A stretch of DNA of 64,000 nucleotides from Bacillota bacterium (GCA_023434365.1 JAEYSV010000055.1:53810-117809), one strand, 5' to 3'; positions 8,648 through 17,623 are shown, counted from the first letter of the stretch. A program made the numbers and translations. The notes: generated by a model from the letters alone, not told the origin.

Positions 8648-9919
8648 ATGAAAAATCAGTTAAAGACTGTATTTAAGAACCGCAAATTTATGATTGGTTT
8701 TATCATTTTCATCATTATGTTACTTACTCCAATCATATATCCGTTATTTAATAATGCCGATCCTTTAGAAGGTGTAGGCGGTTTGTTCTATAAACCAGGA
8801 ACATATGTGAATATAGCTGAATCAATTGAAAAATATGCTTCTTCCTCCAATCCCTATCAGCTGAAGTATGATACAACTTCTGTTAAAGTTACAAAGAATG
8901 TGACTCCAGAGGAAGAGACAGCAATGAGAGACTGGCTGATGAAGTTTGGTACAGATAAAATCAGCAATGCTGATGTAGAAGCCATTGAAGAAAAAGCTGA
9001 CTTGATTAAAACCTGGCTAAAATACTATGACCGAAGCATTAAAATGCCCGGTGTAAAAAATGCTACAAAAAATATGTATAACCGTTTACAGAATAAACTT
9101 AAGAATATTCTTAATTCTACAGGGTACCTTGTAACACAGGAAAATGTAGAAACGGGTGAAGCTGATGAAGTTGCTAAAATCCGTATGGATCACTATATTA
9201 ATATTAAAGATATTGCAAACAGTAAAACATTTATATTAGGAACAGATAATTTTGGTAGAGATGTCTTAGTAGAATTAATAGCTGCAATTGGTACTTCAAT
9301 TAAGGTTGGTTTTATTGCAGGTTCTATTGCTACATTGATAGGTCTGACGTTAGGTCTGCTGGCTGGTTATTTGGGTGGATTTGTCGATAACTTTATCATT
9401 TTTATTACAAATCTATTCACTGTAATTCCTGGATTCATTATCTTGGTGTTGATTTCCTCCAGTATCGGGCAGGCTGCTCGTAGTATGGAGCTTGTAGCTT
9501 TTGTTATTGGTCTTACTTCCTGGCCGTGGACCACAAGGTCTGTTCGTGCACAGACAATTTCGTTACGTAACCGTGATCACGTTAATTTGTCTAAGTTATC
9601 AGGACATAGCTTATCAAGAATAATTATTACCGATATTCTTCCATACCTGGCTTCCTATGTTGTTATGGCATTTATTCTGCAGATATCATCAGGTATCTTG
9701 GCAGAAGCACAATTATCAATGTTAGGTATTGGACCAAGTGCTTCCAATGTTGCTACATTAGGTTCTATGATGAACTGGGCAACGCAGTACTCAGCTCCTG
9801 CACAAGGTGCATGGTGGGCGTATTATCCGATAATATTCTCGATAGCATTTATTTCGTTCTCGCTTAACTTTATGAATACTGGCTTAGACCAGGTATTCAA
9901 TCCACAATTAAGAGATTAG
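8648..9919 (+). CDS. ABC importer permease (OppC/DppC type) with enlarged external loop
   Basis: Second membrane subunit, 423 residues against roughly 280-310 for typical family members. The extra length lies between the first membrane segment (residues about 14-34) and the conserved ILGTDNFGRDV motif near residue 197; this stretch is hydrophilic and helical and faces outside. Membrane segments and the EAA region (HVNLSKLSGHS) follow as normal. GGGAGTGAG precedes the ATG. It pairs with the preceding OppB-like subunit. The enlarged loop may contact the binding protein or wall; that is speculation. Confidence 0.87.
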   Translation: MKNQLKTVFKNRKFMIGFIIFIIMLLTPIIYPLFNNADPLEGVGGLFYKPGTYVNIAESIEKYASSSNPYQLKYDTTSVKVTKNVTPEEETAMRDWLMKFGTDKISNADVEAIEEKADLIKTWLKYYDRSIKMPGVKNATKNMYNRLQNKLKNILNSTGYLVTQENVETGEADEVAKIRMDHYINIKDIANSKTFILGTDNFGRDVLVELIAAIGTSIKVGFIAGSIATLIGLTLGLLAGYLGGFVDNFIIFITNLFTVIPGFIILVLISSSIGQAARSMELVAFVIGLTSWPWTTRSVRAQTISLRNRDHVNLSKLSGHSLSRIIITDILPYLASYVVMAFILQISSGILAEAQLSMLGIGPSASNVATLGSMMNWATQYSAPAQGAWWAYYPIIFSIAFISFSLNFMNTGLDQVFNPQLRD

Positions 9920-9929
9920 GAGGGTGACC

Positions 9930-10937
9930 ATGGGAAAAGTAGTATTAGAAGTGGATAAGCTTACCACAAAGTATGTGACCAGATTCCATGAAGATGTATT
10001 TGCTGTTGATGGTGTATCCCTTAAAATAGAAGAAGGAAAATCATTAGGTATTGCCGGTGAATCCGGTTGTGGAAAATCTACGTTAGCATTAAGCTTAATG
10101 GGGTATTATTTTGCTCCACTACATTATCAAAGTGGTTCTATTATTGTTGATGGAACTAATATAACATCAATGACTCCTGACGAAGTGCGAAGAAATGTCC
10201 TTGGAACAGAGATCGCATATATTCCTCAGGCTGCCATGAATGCTTTAAATCCTACAATAAAAATTATTAATTTTATAGAGGATGTATATAAGGTACACTT
10301 CCCAAAAGTTTCTAAACAGGATGTATATGATATTGCTAGAAAACGTTTTGAGGAATTGAATCTTCCTAAGGAAGTATTGAAGAAACATGCAGTTGAATTA
10401 TCTGGTGGTATGAAACAGAGAACAGTTATTGCCATTTCAACCATTTTGTCTCCAAAAGTTTTAATTGCTGATGAGCCATCTTCTGCACTTGATGTTACTT
10501 CACAAAAAATGGTTATCAAGATGATGAAAGAGTTAATGGACAAAGGGTTTATTAAGTCCATGATCTTTATTACTCATGAGCTTCCATTGTTATACAATGT
10601 AACCGATGACATTATGGTTATGTATGCAGGTCAGATAGTTGAGAAGGGTTCTGCAAAAGAATCTGTATTTGACCCAATGCATCCATATGCTAAAGGGCTT
10701 ATGGGTTCTATCCTTGTTCCTGAAAAAGAGTTAAAGGGTGTGAAATTGGCTGCAATTCCAGGAACACCTCCTAACTTAAAGAAACCTCCAAAAGGATGCC
10801 GTTTTGCAGCACGCTGTAAATATTGTCAGCCAGAATGTCTAAAGGGTGAAATACCTGAACGTCATTTGGAAGGTGGCAGAATGTATCGTTGCTTGTATAC
10901 GCAGGAGCAGCTAAAGGAGGTGGAACCAAATGAGTAA
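9930..10937 (+). CDS. ABC importer ATPase (OppD/DppD type)
   Basis: Cytosolic ATPase of the importer, 335 residues. Walker A is GESGCGKST, the signature is LSGGMKQR, and Walker B ends LIADEPSSALD. The C-terminal oligopeptide-transporter extension with its Cys cluster (CRFAARCKYCQPEC) is present, as in Opp/Dpp ATPases of this type. The start is set at the ATG at 9930, 6 bases after AGGAGG; the GTG at 9924 directly abuts that site. The gene overlaps the next ATPase by 8 bases, indicating coupled translation. Confidence 0.9.
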   Translation: MGKVVLEVDKLTTKYVTRFHEDVFAVDGVSLKIEEGKSLGIAGESGCGKSTLALSLMGYYFAPLHYQSGSIIVDGTNITSMTPDEVRRNVLGTEIAYIPQAAMNALNPTIKIINFIEDVYKVHFPKVSKQDVYDIARKRFEELNLPKEVLKKHAVELSGGMKQRTVIAISTILSPKVLIADEPSSALDVTSQKMVIKMMKELMDKGFIKSMIFITHELPLLYNVTDDIMVMYAGQIVEKGSAKESVFDPMHPYAKGLMGSILVPEKELKGVKLAAIPGTPPNLKKPPKGCRFAARCKYCQPECLKGEIPERHLEGGRMYRCLYTQEQLKEVEPNE

Positions 10938-11841
10938 GAAGGAAGCAACTAAAAATAGCAAATTGACTACAGATCAAACTGTAGAGCAGTCTGTAGCAAC
11001 TTCTGAACCAGTGGTAGAGGAAAAACCTTTTACGCTTTCTGAGAATTCCTGTCTTGCAGGAAAAAATGTTACTAGAGTATTTGGTTTCGGTGATAAAAAG
11101 ACGGTTGCAGTAAATCACGTAAACTTTGATATTAAAAAGGGTGAGATTGTTTCAATCGTTGGTGAAAGTGGTTCGGGAAAAACTACAATTGCTAAAATGA
11201 TATTAGGCTTAACGAAAATGAGCGATGGTGAAATCTATTATAATGGAAAACTTCGTGATATTCGTAGAGGTAGTCAAAAAAGAGAGTACTGGAAGGGAAT
11301 TCAAGCAATTTTTCAAGATCCTTTCTCCTCCTTTAATACATTTAATAAAATTGATACCTTATTATTAGACTGTATCAATATGAAAGGTGGAAAAGATTTA
11401 TCTAAAGACCAGAAGGTTGCGATGATGACAGAGGCATGTAGCTTTGTTAATCTTAAATATGAGGAATTAACAAACAAATATCCTTTTGAATTATCAGGTG
11501 GACAGATGCAGCGTTTAATGATAGCACGTATCTTCCTACTGAAACCACAGATTCTGGTTGCGGATGAACCGACCTCAATGATTGATGCATGTTCTCGTGC
11601 AACAATTCTTGAAATGTTATTAAAACTAAGAGATGAAACTAACATGACAATTATTTTCATTACTCATGATATCGGGCTTGCTTATTATGTTTCAGATATG
11701 GTATATATTATGGAACATGGCAACTTCGTTGAAGTGGGTGATGCTGATAGCATCATATTGAATCCGCAGGCTCCTTATACAAAACGTTTAATAAGTGATG
11801 TTCCAAAGATTCATGAAGAATGGGATTTATCTACGGTTTAA
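10930..11841 (+). CDS. ABC importer ATPase (OppF/DppF type)
   Basis: Second ATPase of the importer, 303 residues. Walker A is GESGSGKTT, the signature LSGGQMQR and Walker B LVADEPTSMID. It begins with a charged extension of about 40 residues ahead of the nucleotide-binding domain and lacks the usual Cys-containing C-terminal extension, ending soon after APYTKRLISDVP. AAAGGAGG lies upstream of the ATG inside the preceding gene. It is the last gene of the five-gene operon, which is closed by a strong terminator. Confidence 0.9.
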   Translation: MSKKEATKNSKLTTDQTVEQSVATSEPVVEEKPFTLSENSCLAGKNVTRVFGFGDKKTVAVNHVNFDIKKGEIVSIVGESGSGKTTIAKMILGLTKMSDGEIYYNGKLRDIRRGSQKREYWKGIQAIFQDPFSSFNTFNKIDTLLLDCINMKGGKDLSKDQKVAMMTEACSFVNLKYEELTNKYPFELSGGQMQRLMIARIFLLKPQILVADEPTSMIDACSRATILEMLLKLRDETNMTIIFITHDIGLAYYVSDMVYIMEHGNFVEVGDADSIILNPQAPYTKRLISDVPKIHEEWDLSTV

Positions 11842-11866
11842 TCCAAATACAAAGCATATAAGCAAA

Positions 11867-11910
11867 AAATATCAGGTAGCCACATAAATTGGCTGCCTGA
11901 TATTTTTTTT
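11867..11910 (+). terminator. Intrinsic terminator of the Opp-type operon
   Basis: AATATCAGGTAGCC (from 11868) pairs with GGCTGCCTGATATT, one G-U pair, loop of about 9, and a run of eight T follows. Confidence 0.85.
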
Positions 11911-12017
11911 ATCTATTGAACAAGTATGTCTTGTTAAAAACGCTACTGTAGAATAGTGTCAGAATTGCAATCTTATACATAGGATGATATGAGAATATAT
12001 TAAATTGGGGCCAACAT

Positions 12018-12392
12018 ATGAAACCTAAAAAAATAACTTTAGTAAGAACCATTGGACTTGGTATTGTCATAATTAATATGGTGCTTGAAAAGCTCGGAAT
12101 AGATATTATTAATGTGAGTGAGAATCAGATTGTAGAAGCACTAGAAATCGTATTGGAAGGGATTGTAATTGTCGCAGCTTGGTGGAAAAATAATAGTTTT
12201 TCAAAGGTTGCAATTATTGCAGATGAGTATCTGCAAGAGTTAAAGAATACAGTTGATGTTGAGGATGTACAAGATATAAATGAACTGGAAGATGCACAAT
12301 CATTGAATGTAGAAGAAGAATTAGAAGATGCACAATCATTGAATGTTGAAGAAGAACTGGAGCAAGCACAATCATTAAATGAAGCGAATTAG
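12018..12392 (+). CDS. SPP1-family phage holin-like protein with acidic repeats
   Basis: A 124-residue small membrane protein. Residues 1-75 match the SPP1-type holin pattern: basic start, hydrophobic segment TIGLGIVIINMVLEKLG, then a second hydrophobic stretch leading to the hallmark AAWWKNNSFSKVA and a short helix ending in YLQELK. The C terminus (residues 90-124) is unusual: a 12-residue acidic unit, LEDAQSLNVEEE, repeated nearly three times. No lysin, tail or other phage gene is adjacent, so it is an orphan: a phage remnant or a domesticated membrane protein. Its start is weakly supported, as no strong ribosome binding site is obvious (GGGGCC only). Confidence 0.75.
   Translation: MKPKKITLVRTIGLGIVIINMVLEKLGIDIINVSENQIVEALEIVLEGIVIVAAWWKNNSFSKVAIIADEYLQELKNTVDVEDVQDINELEDAQSLNVEEELEDAQSLNVEEELEQAQSLNEAN
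12285..12391 (+). repeat. 36-bp in-frame tandem repeat
   Basis: Units at 12285-12320 and 12321-12356 and a partial third from 12357 encode LEDAQSLNVEEE, the same again, and LEQAQSLNEAN. The units are nearly identical in DNA, implying recent slippage or unequal exchange. Confidence 0.85.
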
Positions 12393-12433
12393 GCAAATCG
12401 GGTTTATAGAGCCAATAAGATAATTTGTTAATA

Positions 12434-12478
12434 AAAAGAGCACGTATTAGGTGAAAAAACCTATTCCGTGCTCTTTTA
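12434..12478. terminator. Bidirectional terminator between holin-like and symporter genes
   Basis: AAAAGAGCACG...TAGGT (12434-12452) pairs with ACCTA...CGTGCTCTTTT (12459-12476), with short A and T runs on the two sides, serving two convergent genes. Confidence 0.8.
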
Positions 12479-12506
12479 GTAATAAAGGAAATCGTAATAA
12501 AATGAT

Positions 12507-13862
12507 TTATATTGTGATAAATTTGAGTGCACTTAATATTGAGGCAATCAAAATGGCGATTAAGCAGATTGGTGCGATATAGCGAATCATAACTGTGAAT
12601 AATTTTTCCTGTTTAAACTGCCCTGACAATTTCACTTCATCAACAATCGTTTTCACGCCAACAACACGAGAGATAAAGTAGCATGTTAATAAAGCGGCAA
12701 TTGGCATCATTATTGAATTGGTTATAAAGTCAAAGAAATCAAGAATTGACATGCCAAACGGTGTAATCATGTCCCATGCACCAAAACCAAGAGAACAAGG
12801 AATTGCAATTAGAATGGTTAGTGAGCCCATAATAATACAACTTTTTAATCTATTCATATGGAATCGATCAATAAATACGCTAATACTTGCTTCCATTAAG
12901 GAGATAGAACTCGTTATCGCTGCAAAAAAGACTAGTAAGAAAAAGATAGCACCAACGATACCGCCCATAGGCATACTGTTAAAGACTTTAGGTAAAGTGA
13001 CAAACATTAAAGATGGTCCTGCACTTAATATATTAGGATCACCATTAGAAAATGAAAAAACAGCTGGAATAATCATTAGACCCGCAATAAAGGCAATACC
13101 GGTATCAAAAATTTCTATTTGTTTAACGCTTTTTTCCATGTCTATTTTTTTATTACTGTATGAACCATATGCAATCAGAATTCCCATTGCAATTGATAAA
13201 GAGTAAAACATTTGTCCTAATGCAGCGACTATGGTCATGATGGAAAAATGGCTAAAGTCCGGTACTAAATAGTAATAGACACCTTTAAGTGCGCCCGGTC
13301 TAGTTACGGAATATATTGCGATAAATACTGCGAGTACCGCCAAAACGGGCATAATAAATTTGCTAAGGCGTTCAATTCCTTTTACACCTAAAATAACAAA
13401 TACAAGTGTAGCTAAGATAAATAGGATAGACCAGATAATAGGACTATAAGTTGCAGTAATGAAGCTGCCAAAGTAACCATCAGTTGCTGATACAGCACTC
13501 TTGCCAGTAAGAAAATCAATGAAGTATTTGATTACCCAACCACCGATTACAGAATAATATGGAACAATGAGCATAGGAATAACTGCATTGATTACTCCAA
13601 TAAAATTATGTTTCTTACTAAGTTTACCAAAAGCAGTTATTGCACTAGCACCAGTTTTTCTACCTAATGCAGTTTCTGCCATTACTAAGGTATAACCAAA
13701 GGTAACCGTTAGAATGATGTATACAAGTAAAAAGATACCACCGCCATATTTTGCAGTTAAGTATGGGAATCTCCAGATGTTACCTAACCCTACTGCAGAA
13801 CCTGCTACAGTCATGATATAACCCAGTTTTCCAGAAAAACTACCACGATTTGATTTGTCCAT
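12507..13862 (-). CDS. Sodium:neurotransmitter symporter (NSS/SNF) family transporter
   Basis: A sodium-coupled amino acid or amine importer in the cytoplasmic membrane, 451 residues, within the range of prokaryotic NSS proteins with 11-12 membrane segments. The N terminus holds the family signature SAVGLGNIWRFPYLTAKYGG at about residues 22-41, which forms the sodium and substrate site on the first membrane helix. The second helix region VMAETALGRK is also typical. GGGAGG lies 6-7 bases ahead of the ATG. It is monocistronic, with a promoter candidate 110 bases upstream. Substrate cannot be predicted; tryptophan, tyrosine and leucine carriers are all known in the family. Confidence 0.92.
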   Translation of the reverse strand: MDKSNRGSFSGKLGYIMTVAGSAVGLGNIWRFPYLTAKYGGGIFLLVYIILTVTFGYTLVMAETALGRKTGASAITAFGKLSKKHNFIGVINAVIPMLIVPYYSVIGGWVIKYFIDFLTGKSAVSATDGYFGSFITATYSPIIWSILFILATLVFVILGVKGIERLSKFIMPVLAVLAVFIAIYSVTRPGALKGVYYYLVPDFSHFSIMTIVAALGQMFYSLSIAMGILIAYGSYSNKKIDMEKSVKQIEIFDTGIAFIAGLMIIPAVFSFSNGDPNILSAGPSLMFVTLPKVFNSMPMGGIVGAIFFLLVFFAAITSSISLMEASISVFIDRFHMNRLKSCIIMGSLTILIAIPCSLGFGAWDMITPFGMSILDFFDFITNSIMMPIAALLTCYFISRVVGVKTIVDEVKLSGQFKQEKLFTVMIRYIAPICLIAILIASILSALKFITI

Positions 13863-13979
13863 AAGTACCTCCCTGTTGTTGTGTTTTAGTTTTGCACAGA
13901 AATAATTGAATAGTAAGAATATACAATATATGTGTATTTAGCCCTATATTAGTTTAAATCACTAAAGTGTATGTGTTGA

Positions 13980-14008
13980 ATGGTATAATAAAAAAAATAT
14001 TCTGTCAA
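13980..14008 (-). promoter_or_regulatory. Promoter candidate for the NSS symporter
   Basis: On the minus strand TTGACA (14003-14008), a 17-base spacer and TACCAT (13980-13985). The -35 is perfect and the -10 matches 4 of 6. Confidence 0.4.
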
Positions 14009-14099
14009 TAGGATGTGCTAATAACACATTTTGTAATATGTTCCAAACAACTTTTTGCCGAAAAAATTGCAATGATATGTTAATGAATAAAATATCCTT

Positions 14100-14672
14100 T
14101 TAAAATAATCCCTGTACTAGATAAGTGCATACTCCAATAAATCCTGTACCAAATATGATTAGGATAGGATTCACTTTAAATTTACGAAGTAAAAACAGAC
14201 TGCCTACAAAGAGTATAGCTTCAAGGATTCGAAAATCATTAAGTTGTACATGGGCCTTTTCTGCTTGAAATAATGCCAGAGTAAGTATAGACAGTCCGGC
14301 TCCACTAATAAGAGCCACCACAGCAGGACGCAAGCTTGCTAATATCAATTGCACCCCTTTAAAATTACGATATTTATAATAAAAGTAAGCAAGTAGTAAA
14401 CAAATGATAAAACTTGGCAGAATACAACCTAAGGTGCAGATTAATGCACCAGGAACTCCAGCAATTCTATTGCCAACAAAGGTAGCAGCGTTGATAGAAA
14501 TAGGGCCTGGGGTCATTTCAGCAATTGTAATAAGGTCAGCGAATTCTTCTATTGTCATTAGATGATGAACGTCTACGATCTGACTTTGAATTAGAGGAAT
14601 AGCAGCATAACCTCCTCCGACACTGAACAATCCTACCTGTAAAAAACTTAGAAATAATTGAAAGATTATCAT
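14100..14672 (-). CDS. Chromate transporter (CHR family), second half-size subunit
   Basis: A 190-residue membrane protein, the short (single-domain) form of the CHR family. It carries FSVGGGYAAIPLIQ near the N terminus and AEMTPGPISINAATFVG, the two conserved family motifs, followed by hydrophobic segments. Its start codon overlaps the stop of the preceding gene by 4 bases (ATGA), so the two are translationally coupled and probably work as a heteromeric pair. Family members move chromate by proton or anion exchange, but chromate resistance is not proven for most members. Confidence 0.88.
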   Translation of the reverse strand: MIIFQLFLSFLQVGLFSVGGGYAAIPLIQSQIVDVHHLMTIEEFADLITIAEMTPGPISINAATFVGNRIAGVPGALICTLGCILPSFIICLLLAYFYYKYRNFKGVQLILASLRPAVVALISGAGLSILTLALFQAEKAHVQLNDFRILEAILFVGSLFLLRKFKVNPILIIFGTGFIGVCTYLVQGLF

Positions 14673-15253
14673 GATTCGCTCCTCCCTTTTGTCATATCAA
14701 TGAATAGTGTAATAATTCCAATGAAGAGACATAGTAAGATGATTAGCATTGCGCTGAGACCTACAATATAGGAAAGATAAAAAGTCACCACCATTAAGAT
14801 GATATATAAAATATTTTTTGTTTTTATTATATTTTTGGCCAGGTTTATTACTACATCAAAGATTACAGCAGCTACACCAGCTCGCATAACCTGAAGTGCA
14901 ACAGCAATATATCGATTCGTTCTAAACTCCTCATAGCACAGGCTAATTAAACTAATTATAATAATTGGTGGAAGAGCGGTTCCAGTAACTGCGATAATTG
15001 CACCTAGTATTCCTCGCAAACGATAACCAACAATTACAGAAGCATTGAACGCAATTGGTCCAGGTGATGATTGTGCTATCGCAGTAATGTCTAGCATCTC
15101 CTTTTCTTCAAGCCATCCTAACTCTTCTACAAACCTTTTTTTCATTAACGATATAATAACAAATCCTCCACCAAAGGTACTTGAACTGAGTAGAAACATA
15201 GTTCGAAATAATTGCCATAACATCTTTTTGTTGGCAACTTCTGATTCATTCAT
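14669..15253 (-). CDS. Chromate transporter (CHR family), first half-size subunit
   Basis: A 194-residue membrane protein of the same family and partner of the downstream gene. It has SSSTFGGGFVIISLMKKRFV near residue 23 and the conserved AIAQSSPGPIAFNASVIVG. The opposite sequence order and charge distribution of the two half-proteins fit the known paired short-CHR arrangement. GAAGGAGG lies 7 bases upstream of the ATG. The operon is divergent from the patatin gene. Confidence 0.88.
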   Translation of the reverse strand: MNESEVANKKMLWQLFRTMFLLSSSTFGGGFVIISLMKKRFVEELGWLEEKEMLDITAIAQSSPGPIAFNASVIVGYRLRGILGAIIAVTGTALPPIIIISLISLCYEEFRTNRYIAVALQVMRAGVAAVIFDVVINLAKNIIKTKNILYIILMVVTFYLSYIVGLSAMLIILLCLFIGIITLFIDMTKGRSES

Positions 15254-15468
15254 TATTATTCCTCCTTCTGTACATAGGCAAACAGATAGTGCTTCCTAAT
15301 TCATATGGTCCCATTCTATAAAATAATCATACAAAAGTAAAATACATTAGACTTATAAAAGTATAATTCATTAAATTAATAAAAGCGATAGTATAAAGCA
15401 AGCAGGTTCTATTATAGCATATAACTGCATATATATAGGTGAACAACTCTGAAGGTGGATCAAGATTA

Positions 15469-16458
15469 ATGCCAACTAGGATTTTATCCATTGATGGTGG
15501 TGGGATTAAAGGGATTGTTTCAGTAAAAGTACTAGTGAGATTAGAAAGGTTGCTTCAGGATTACACAGGTGATTCCAAAACTCGAATTGCAGATTATTTT
15601 GATCTGATTGGTGGAACAAGTACTGGTGCAATAGTAGCTGCTTTGCTTCTATGTCCTGGAGATGATGGTAGGCCGCGATATTCAGCTGAGGAAATAATGC
15701 ATTTATATTTGTATCACGGCAATAAGATTTTTAAGAAAAGAACGGCTTATCCCATCAATACATTATTTGGACTAATTGGATCAAAGTATAACAATGTACA
15801 ATTTCATGAGTTGCTTACGCAGTATTTTGGAGACATAAGGCTAAAGGATCTACTAAAACCGTGTTTACTCACCTCGTATAATACTGTGACGAGACGAGCA
15901 GTTTTTTTTAATACTCTCTCAATGAAAAACTCATACACTACCAATTATTATGTAAAAGACATCGTGCTTGCTTCTACTGCCGCCCCTACTTACTTTCCAC
16001 CGATGACAATTGAGAATGAATATAGTGTAAACAATTGCTACATAGATGGAGGCGTATTTGCCAATAACCCTGCACTATGTACGTTAATTGAGGCACTCAA
16101 GCTTCCGCGGTGTGATAGTCTTCAGTGTATTCAGTTGTTGTCGATTGGTAATGTATCAAGTCCTAAGTCTTATATGCATCAGAATGTGCGACATTGGGGC
16201 TTGGCAAAATGGGCTTTGCCGATGTTTAATATCTTGATGGATGGCAGTGAACAGACCGTAGATTATCAGATTAAAAAAATCTTTCACGGCCTTGGGATGG
16301 ATGGTAATTATCTGCGCGCTGACCTTACAGTAACCGATACGGTACCGCCAATGGATGACGTGCGTGAAGAAAGTATAAGAAAATTGCTCGAATATGGAGA
16401 TGTCTTAGCGGATAAAATGGATAAGAAAATGAAGTTATTTATTGGGAAACAGTGCTGA
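15469..16458 (+). CDS. Patatin-like phospholipase
   Basis: A serine lipid acyl hydrolase, 329 residues. The oxyanion-hole motif SIDGGGIKG is at residues 7-15, the nucleophile Ser lies in GGTSTGAIVA near residue 50, and the catalytic Asp is in DGGVFANNP, giving the Ser-Asp dyad. No signal peptide is seen. The start is taken at the ATG at 15469, which follows GAAGGTGGA; a GTG 30 bases upstream is in frame but has no site. Patatins of this form occur as CBASS effectors, but no cyclase or other CBASS gene is next to it, so a housekeeping lipase is as likely. It is followed by an odd repeat tract. Confidence 0.88.
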   Translation: MPTRILSIDGGGIKGIVSVKVLVRLERLLQDYTGDSKTRIADYFDLIGGTSTGAIVAALLLCPGDDGRPRYSAEEIMHLYLYHGNKIFKKRTAYPINTLFGLIGSKYNNVQFHELLTQYFGDIRLKDLLKPCLLTSYNTVTRRAVFFNTLSMKNSYTTNYYVKDIVLASTAAPTYFPPMTIENEYSVNNCYIDGGVFANNPALCTLIEALKLPRCDSLQCIQLLSIGNVSSPKSYMHQNVRHWGLAKWALPMFNILMDGSEQTVDYQIKKIFHGLGMDGNYLRADLTVTDTVPPMDDVREESIRKLLEYGDVLADKMDKKMKLFIGKQC

Positions 16459-16625
16459 AAAGATAGTGAAGAGCCCTGAAGGGCAGTGAAGAGTGAAGAG
16501 CCCTAAAGGGCAGTGAAGAGTGAAGAGCCTGAAAAGATAGTGAAGAGCTAAGAGTGAAGAGCTTTAAAAAGATAGTGAAGAACTAAGAGTGAAGAGTGAA
16601 GAGCGCAAAAAGATGAAAGATAAAA
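16459..16625 (+). repeat. Degenerate AGTGAAGAG repeat tract
   Basis: About 165 bases directly after the patatin stop are built from copies of AGTGAAGAG with spacers such as CCCTGAAGGGC, CCCTAAAGGGC and TTTAAAAAGAT. Unit length drifts from 26 to about 40 bases. The strand is almost pyrimidine-free (strong A/G bias). No reading frame is open through it. The CCCT-AAGGG spacers are themselves small palindromes. Confidence 0.75.
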
Positions 16626-16687
16626 GAAAGTGAAAAGATAAGTGATTAGATAAATGAAAAGGTTAGTGAAGGTGAAGATTAGAATAG

Positions 16688-16740
16688 AAAAAGAAGAAGT
16701 TGGGAGCGGGTGTAAATGGCTCTGGGCTTCTTCTTTTTAT
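16688..16740. terminator. Bidirectional terminator between patatin and ribU
   Basis: AAAAAGAAGAAG (16688-16699) pairs with CTTCTTCTTTTT (16727-16738), with an inner GAGC/GCTC pairing (16704-16707 with 16719-16722). Confidence 0.75.
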
Positions 16741-16753
16741 ATGGGGTGTTTAT

Positions 16754-17371
16754 TTAGTTATTGTTTGCTCTGTGGACACCTTTGATTAGGGGAGCAATGT
16801 GTTTATAGAGGACAGCGGTAGCAAAGGAAACTAGAGAAAATTTTAATAAGTTGAATGGTAGGGTTGCATATAATATCAGGGTATTAAGATTAGTGATTGA
16901 TGTATTCTTATCTGTTCCCATAGCTACCAAGTCATCCATGGTAAATTTTGGACCAATATATAGTGGGATTAGAATGTATAGATTAGCTAAGCAAGCTACT
17001 ATGGATGCTACAATAACACCAATACCTAAACCAATTAGGGCATTTTTCTTTGTTTTTTTCCATTGGTAAAGCATTGAGGCAGGAAGAATGAAGGCAAGCC
17101 CCATTAATAGATTCGCAGCTTCACCAATGAAACTTGTTTTTGTGCTGTTTAGTAGTAGGTTTACCAATATCTTTATAACTTCAATAATAACACCTGCCAT
17201 AGGTCCGATAGCAAAAGCACCGACTAACACAGGTAATTCGCTAAAATCAAGCTGATAAAAGCCTGGGGCAAAAGGTACTGGAATTTGTAAGAGCATTAAT
17301 ACTGCGGCGAGGCCGCCTAGAATACCCATTAGTACTAAGTTACGAATGTGGAAAATTGAATTTTTGTTCAT
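16754..17371 (-). CDS. ribU: ECF transporter substrate-binding subunit, riboflavin (RibU)
   Basis: A 205-residue integral membrane protein, the S component that binds riboflavin and is driven by the shared ECF ATPase module (not in this window). It has about five or six hydrophobic segments, and the early stretch PFAPGFYQLDFSELPVLVGA is typical of RibU. The assignment is made firm by the FMN riboswitch in its leader. AGGAGG lies 7-8 bases upstream of the ATG at 17371; an in-frame start 21 bases further out lacks support. It is the only gene of its transcript and ends at a bidirectional terminator. Confidence 0.93.
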   Translation of the reverse strand: MNKNSIFHIRNLVLMGILGGLAAVLMLLQIPVPFAPGFYQLDFSELPVLVGAFAIGPMAGVIIEVIKILVNLLLNSTKTSFIGEAANLLMGLAFILPASMLYQWKKTKKNALIGLGIGVIVASIVACLANLYILIPLYIGPKFTMDDLVAMGTDKNTSITNLNTLILYATLPFNLLKFSLVSFATAVLYKHIAPLIKGVHRANNN

Positions 17372-17392
17372 GTAGAATCCTCCTAAGATCAA

Positions 17393-17619
17393 TTTCTCGT
17401 TTATTAGATGTGTTATAGTTTTCTAATAAACTTAAGGCACTTTGTGCCTAAATGAGTTCTCGGTTATTACTGATAGTATGATAAGGATAGTATATTACAG
17501 AATCATGGAACCTATCAGAATAACGATTTTGATGTTAGTAGAGGAGTTTAGATGTGTTGCTAATTCCTTTTTGGCATAATTGACACATTTGACTATGACA
17601 TATTTGGAATTAACAGCAA
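17393..17619 (-). other. Long leader between riboswitch terminator and ribU
   Basis: About 225 AT-rich bases without a gene. Two small hairpins stand out: AGGCAC/GTGCCT (17435-17449) and TTATTAGA/TCTAATAA (17401-17429). I see no convincing second promoter. Confidence 0.5.
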
Positions 17620-17623
17620 TAGA

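Noticed and set aside
12018..12392. Prophage around the holin-like gene
   Set aside because: No integrase, lysin, structural or attachment-site features are nearby.
15469..16458. Patatin as a CBASS effector
   Set aside because: No CD-NTase cyclase or other CBASS gene lies beside it; neighbours are a chromate transporter and ribU.
16459..16625. CRISPR-like array
   Set aside because: Units are short, degenerate and lack unique spacers of constant length; no cas genes are present.
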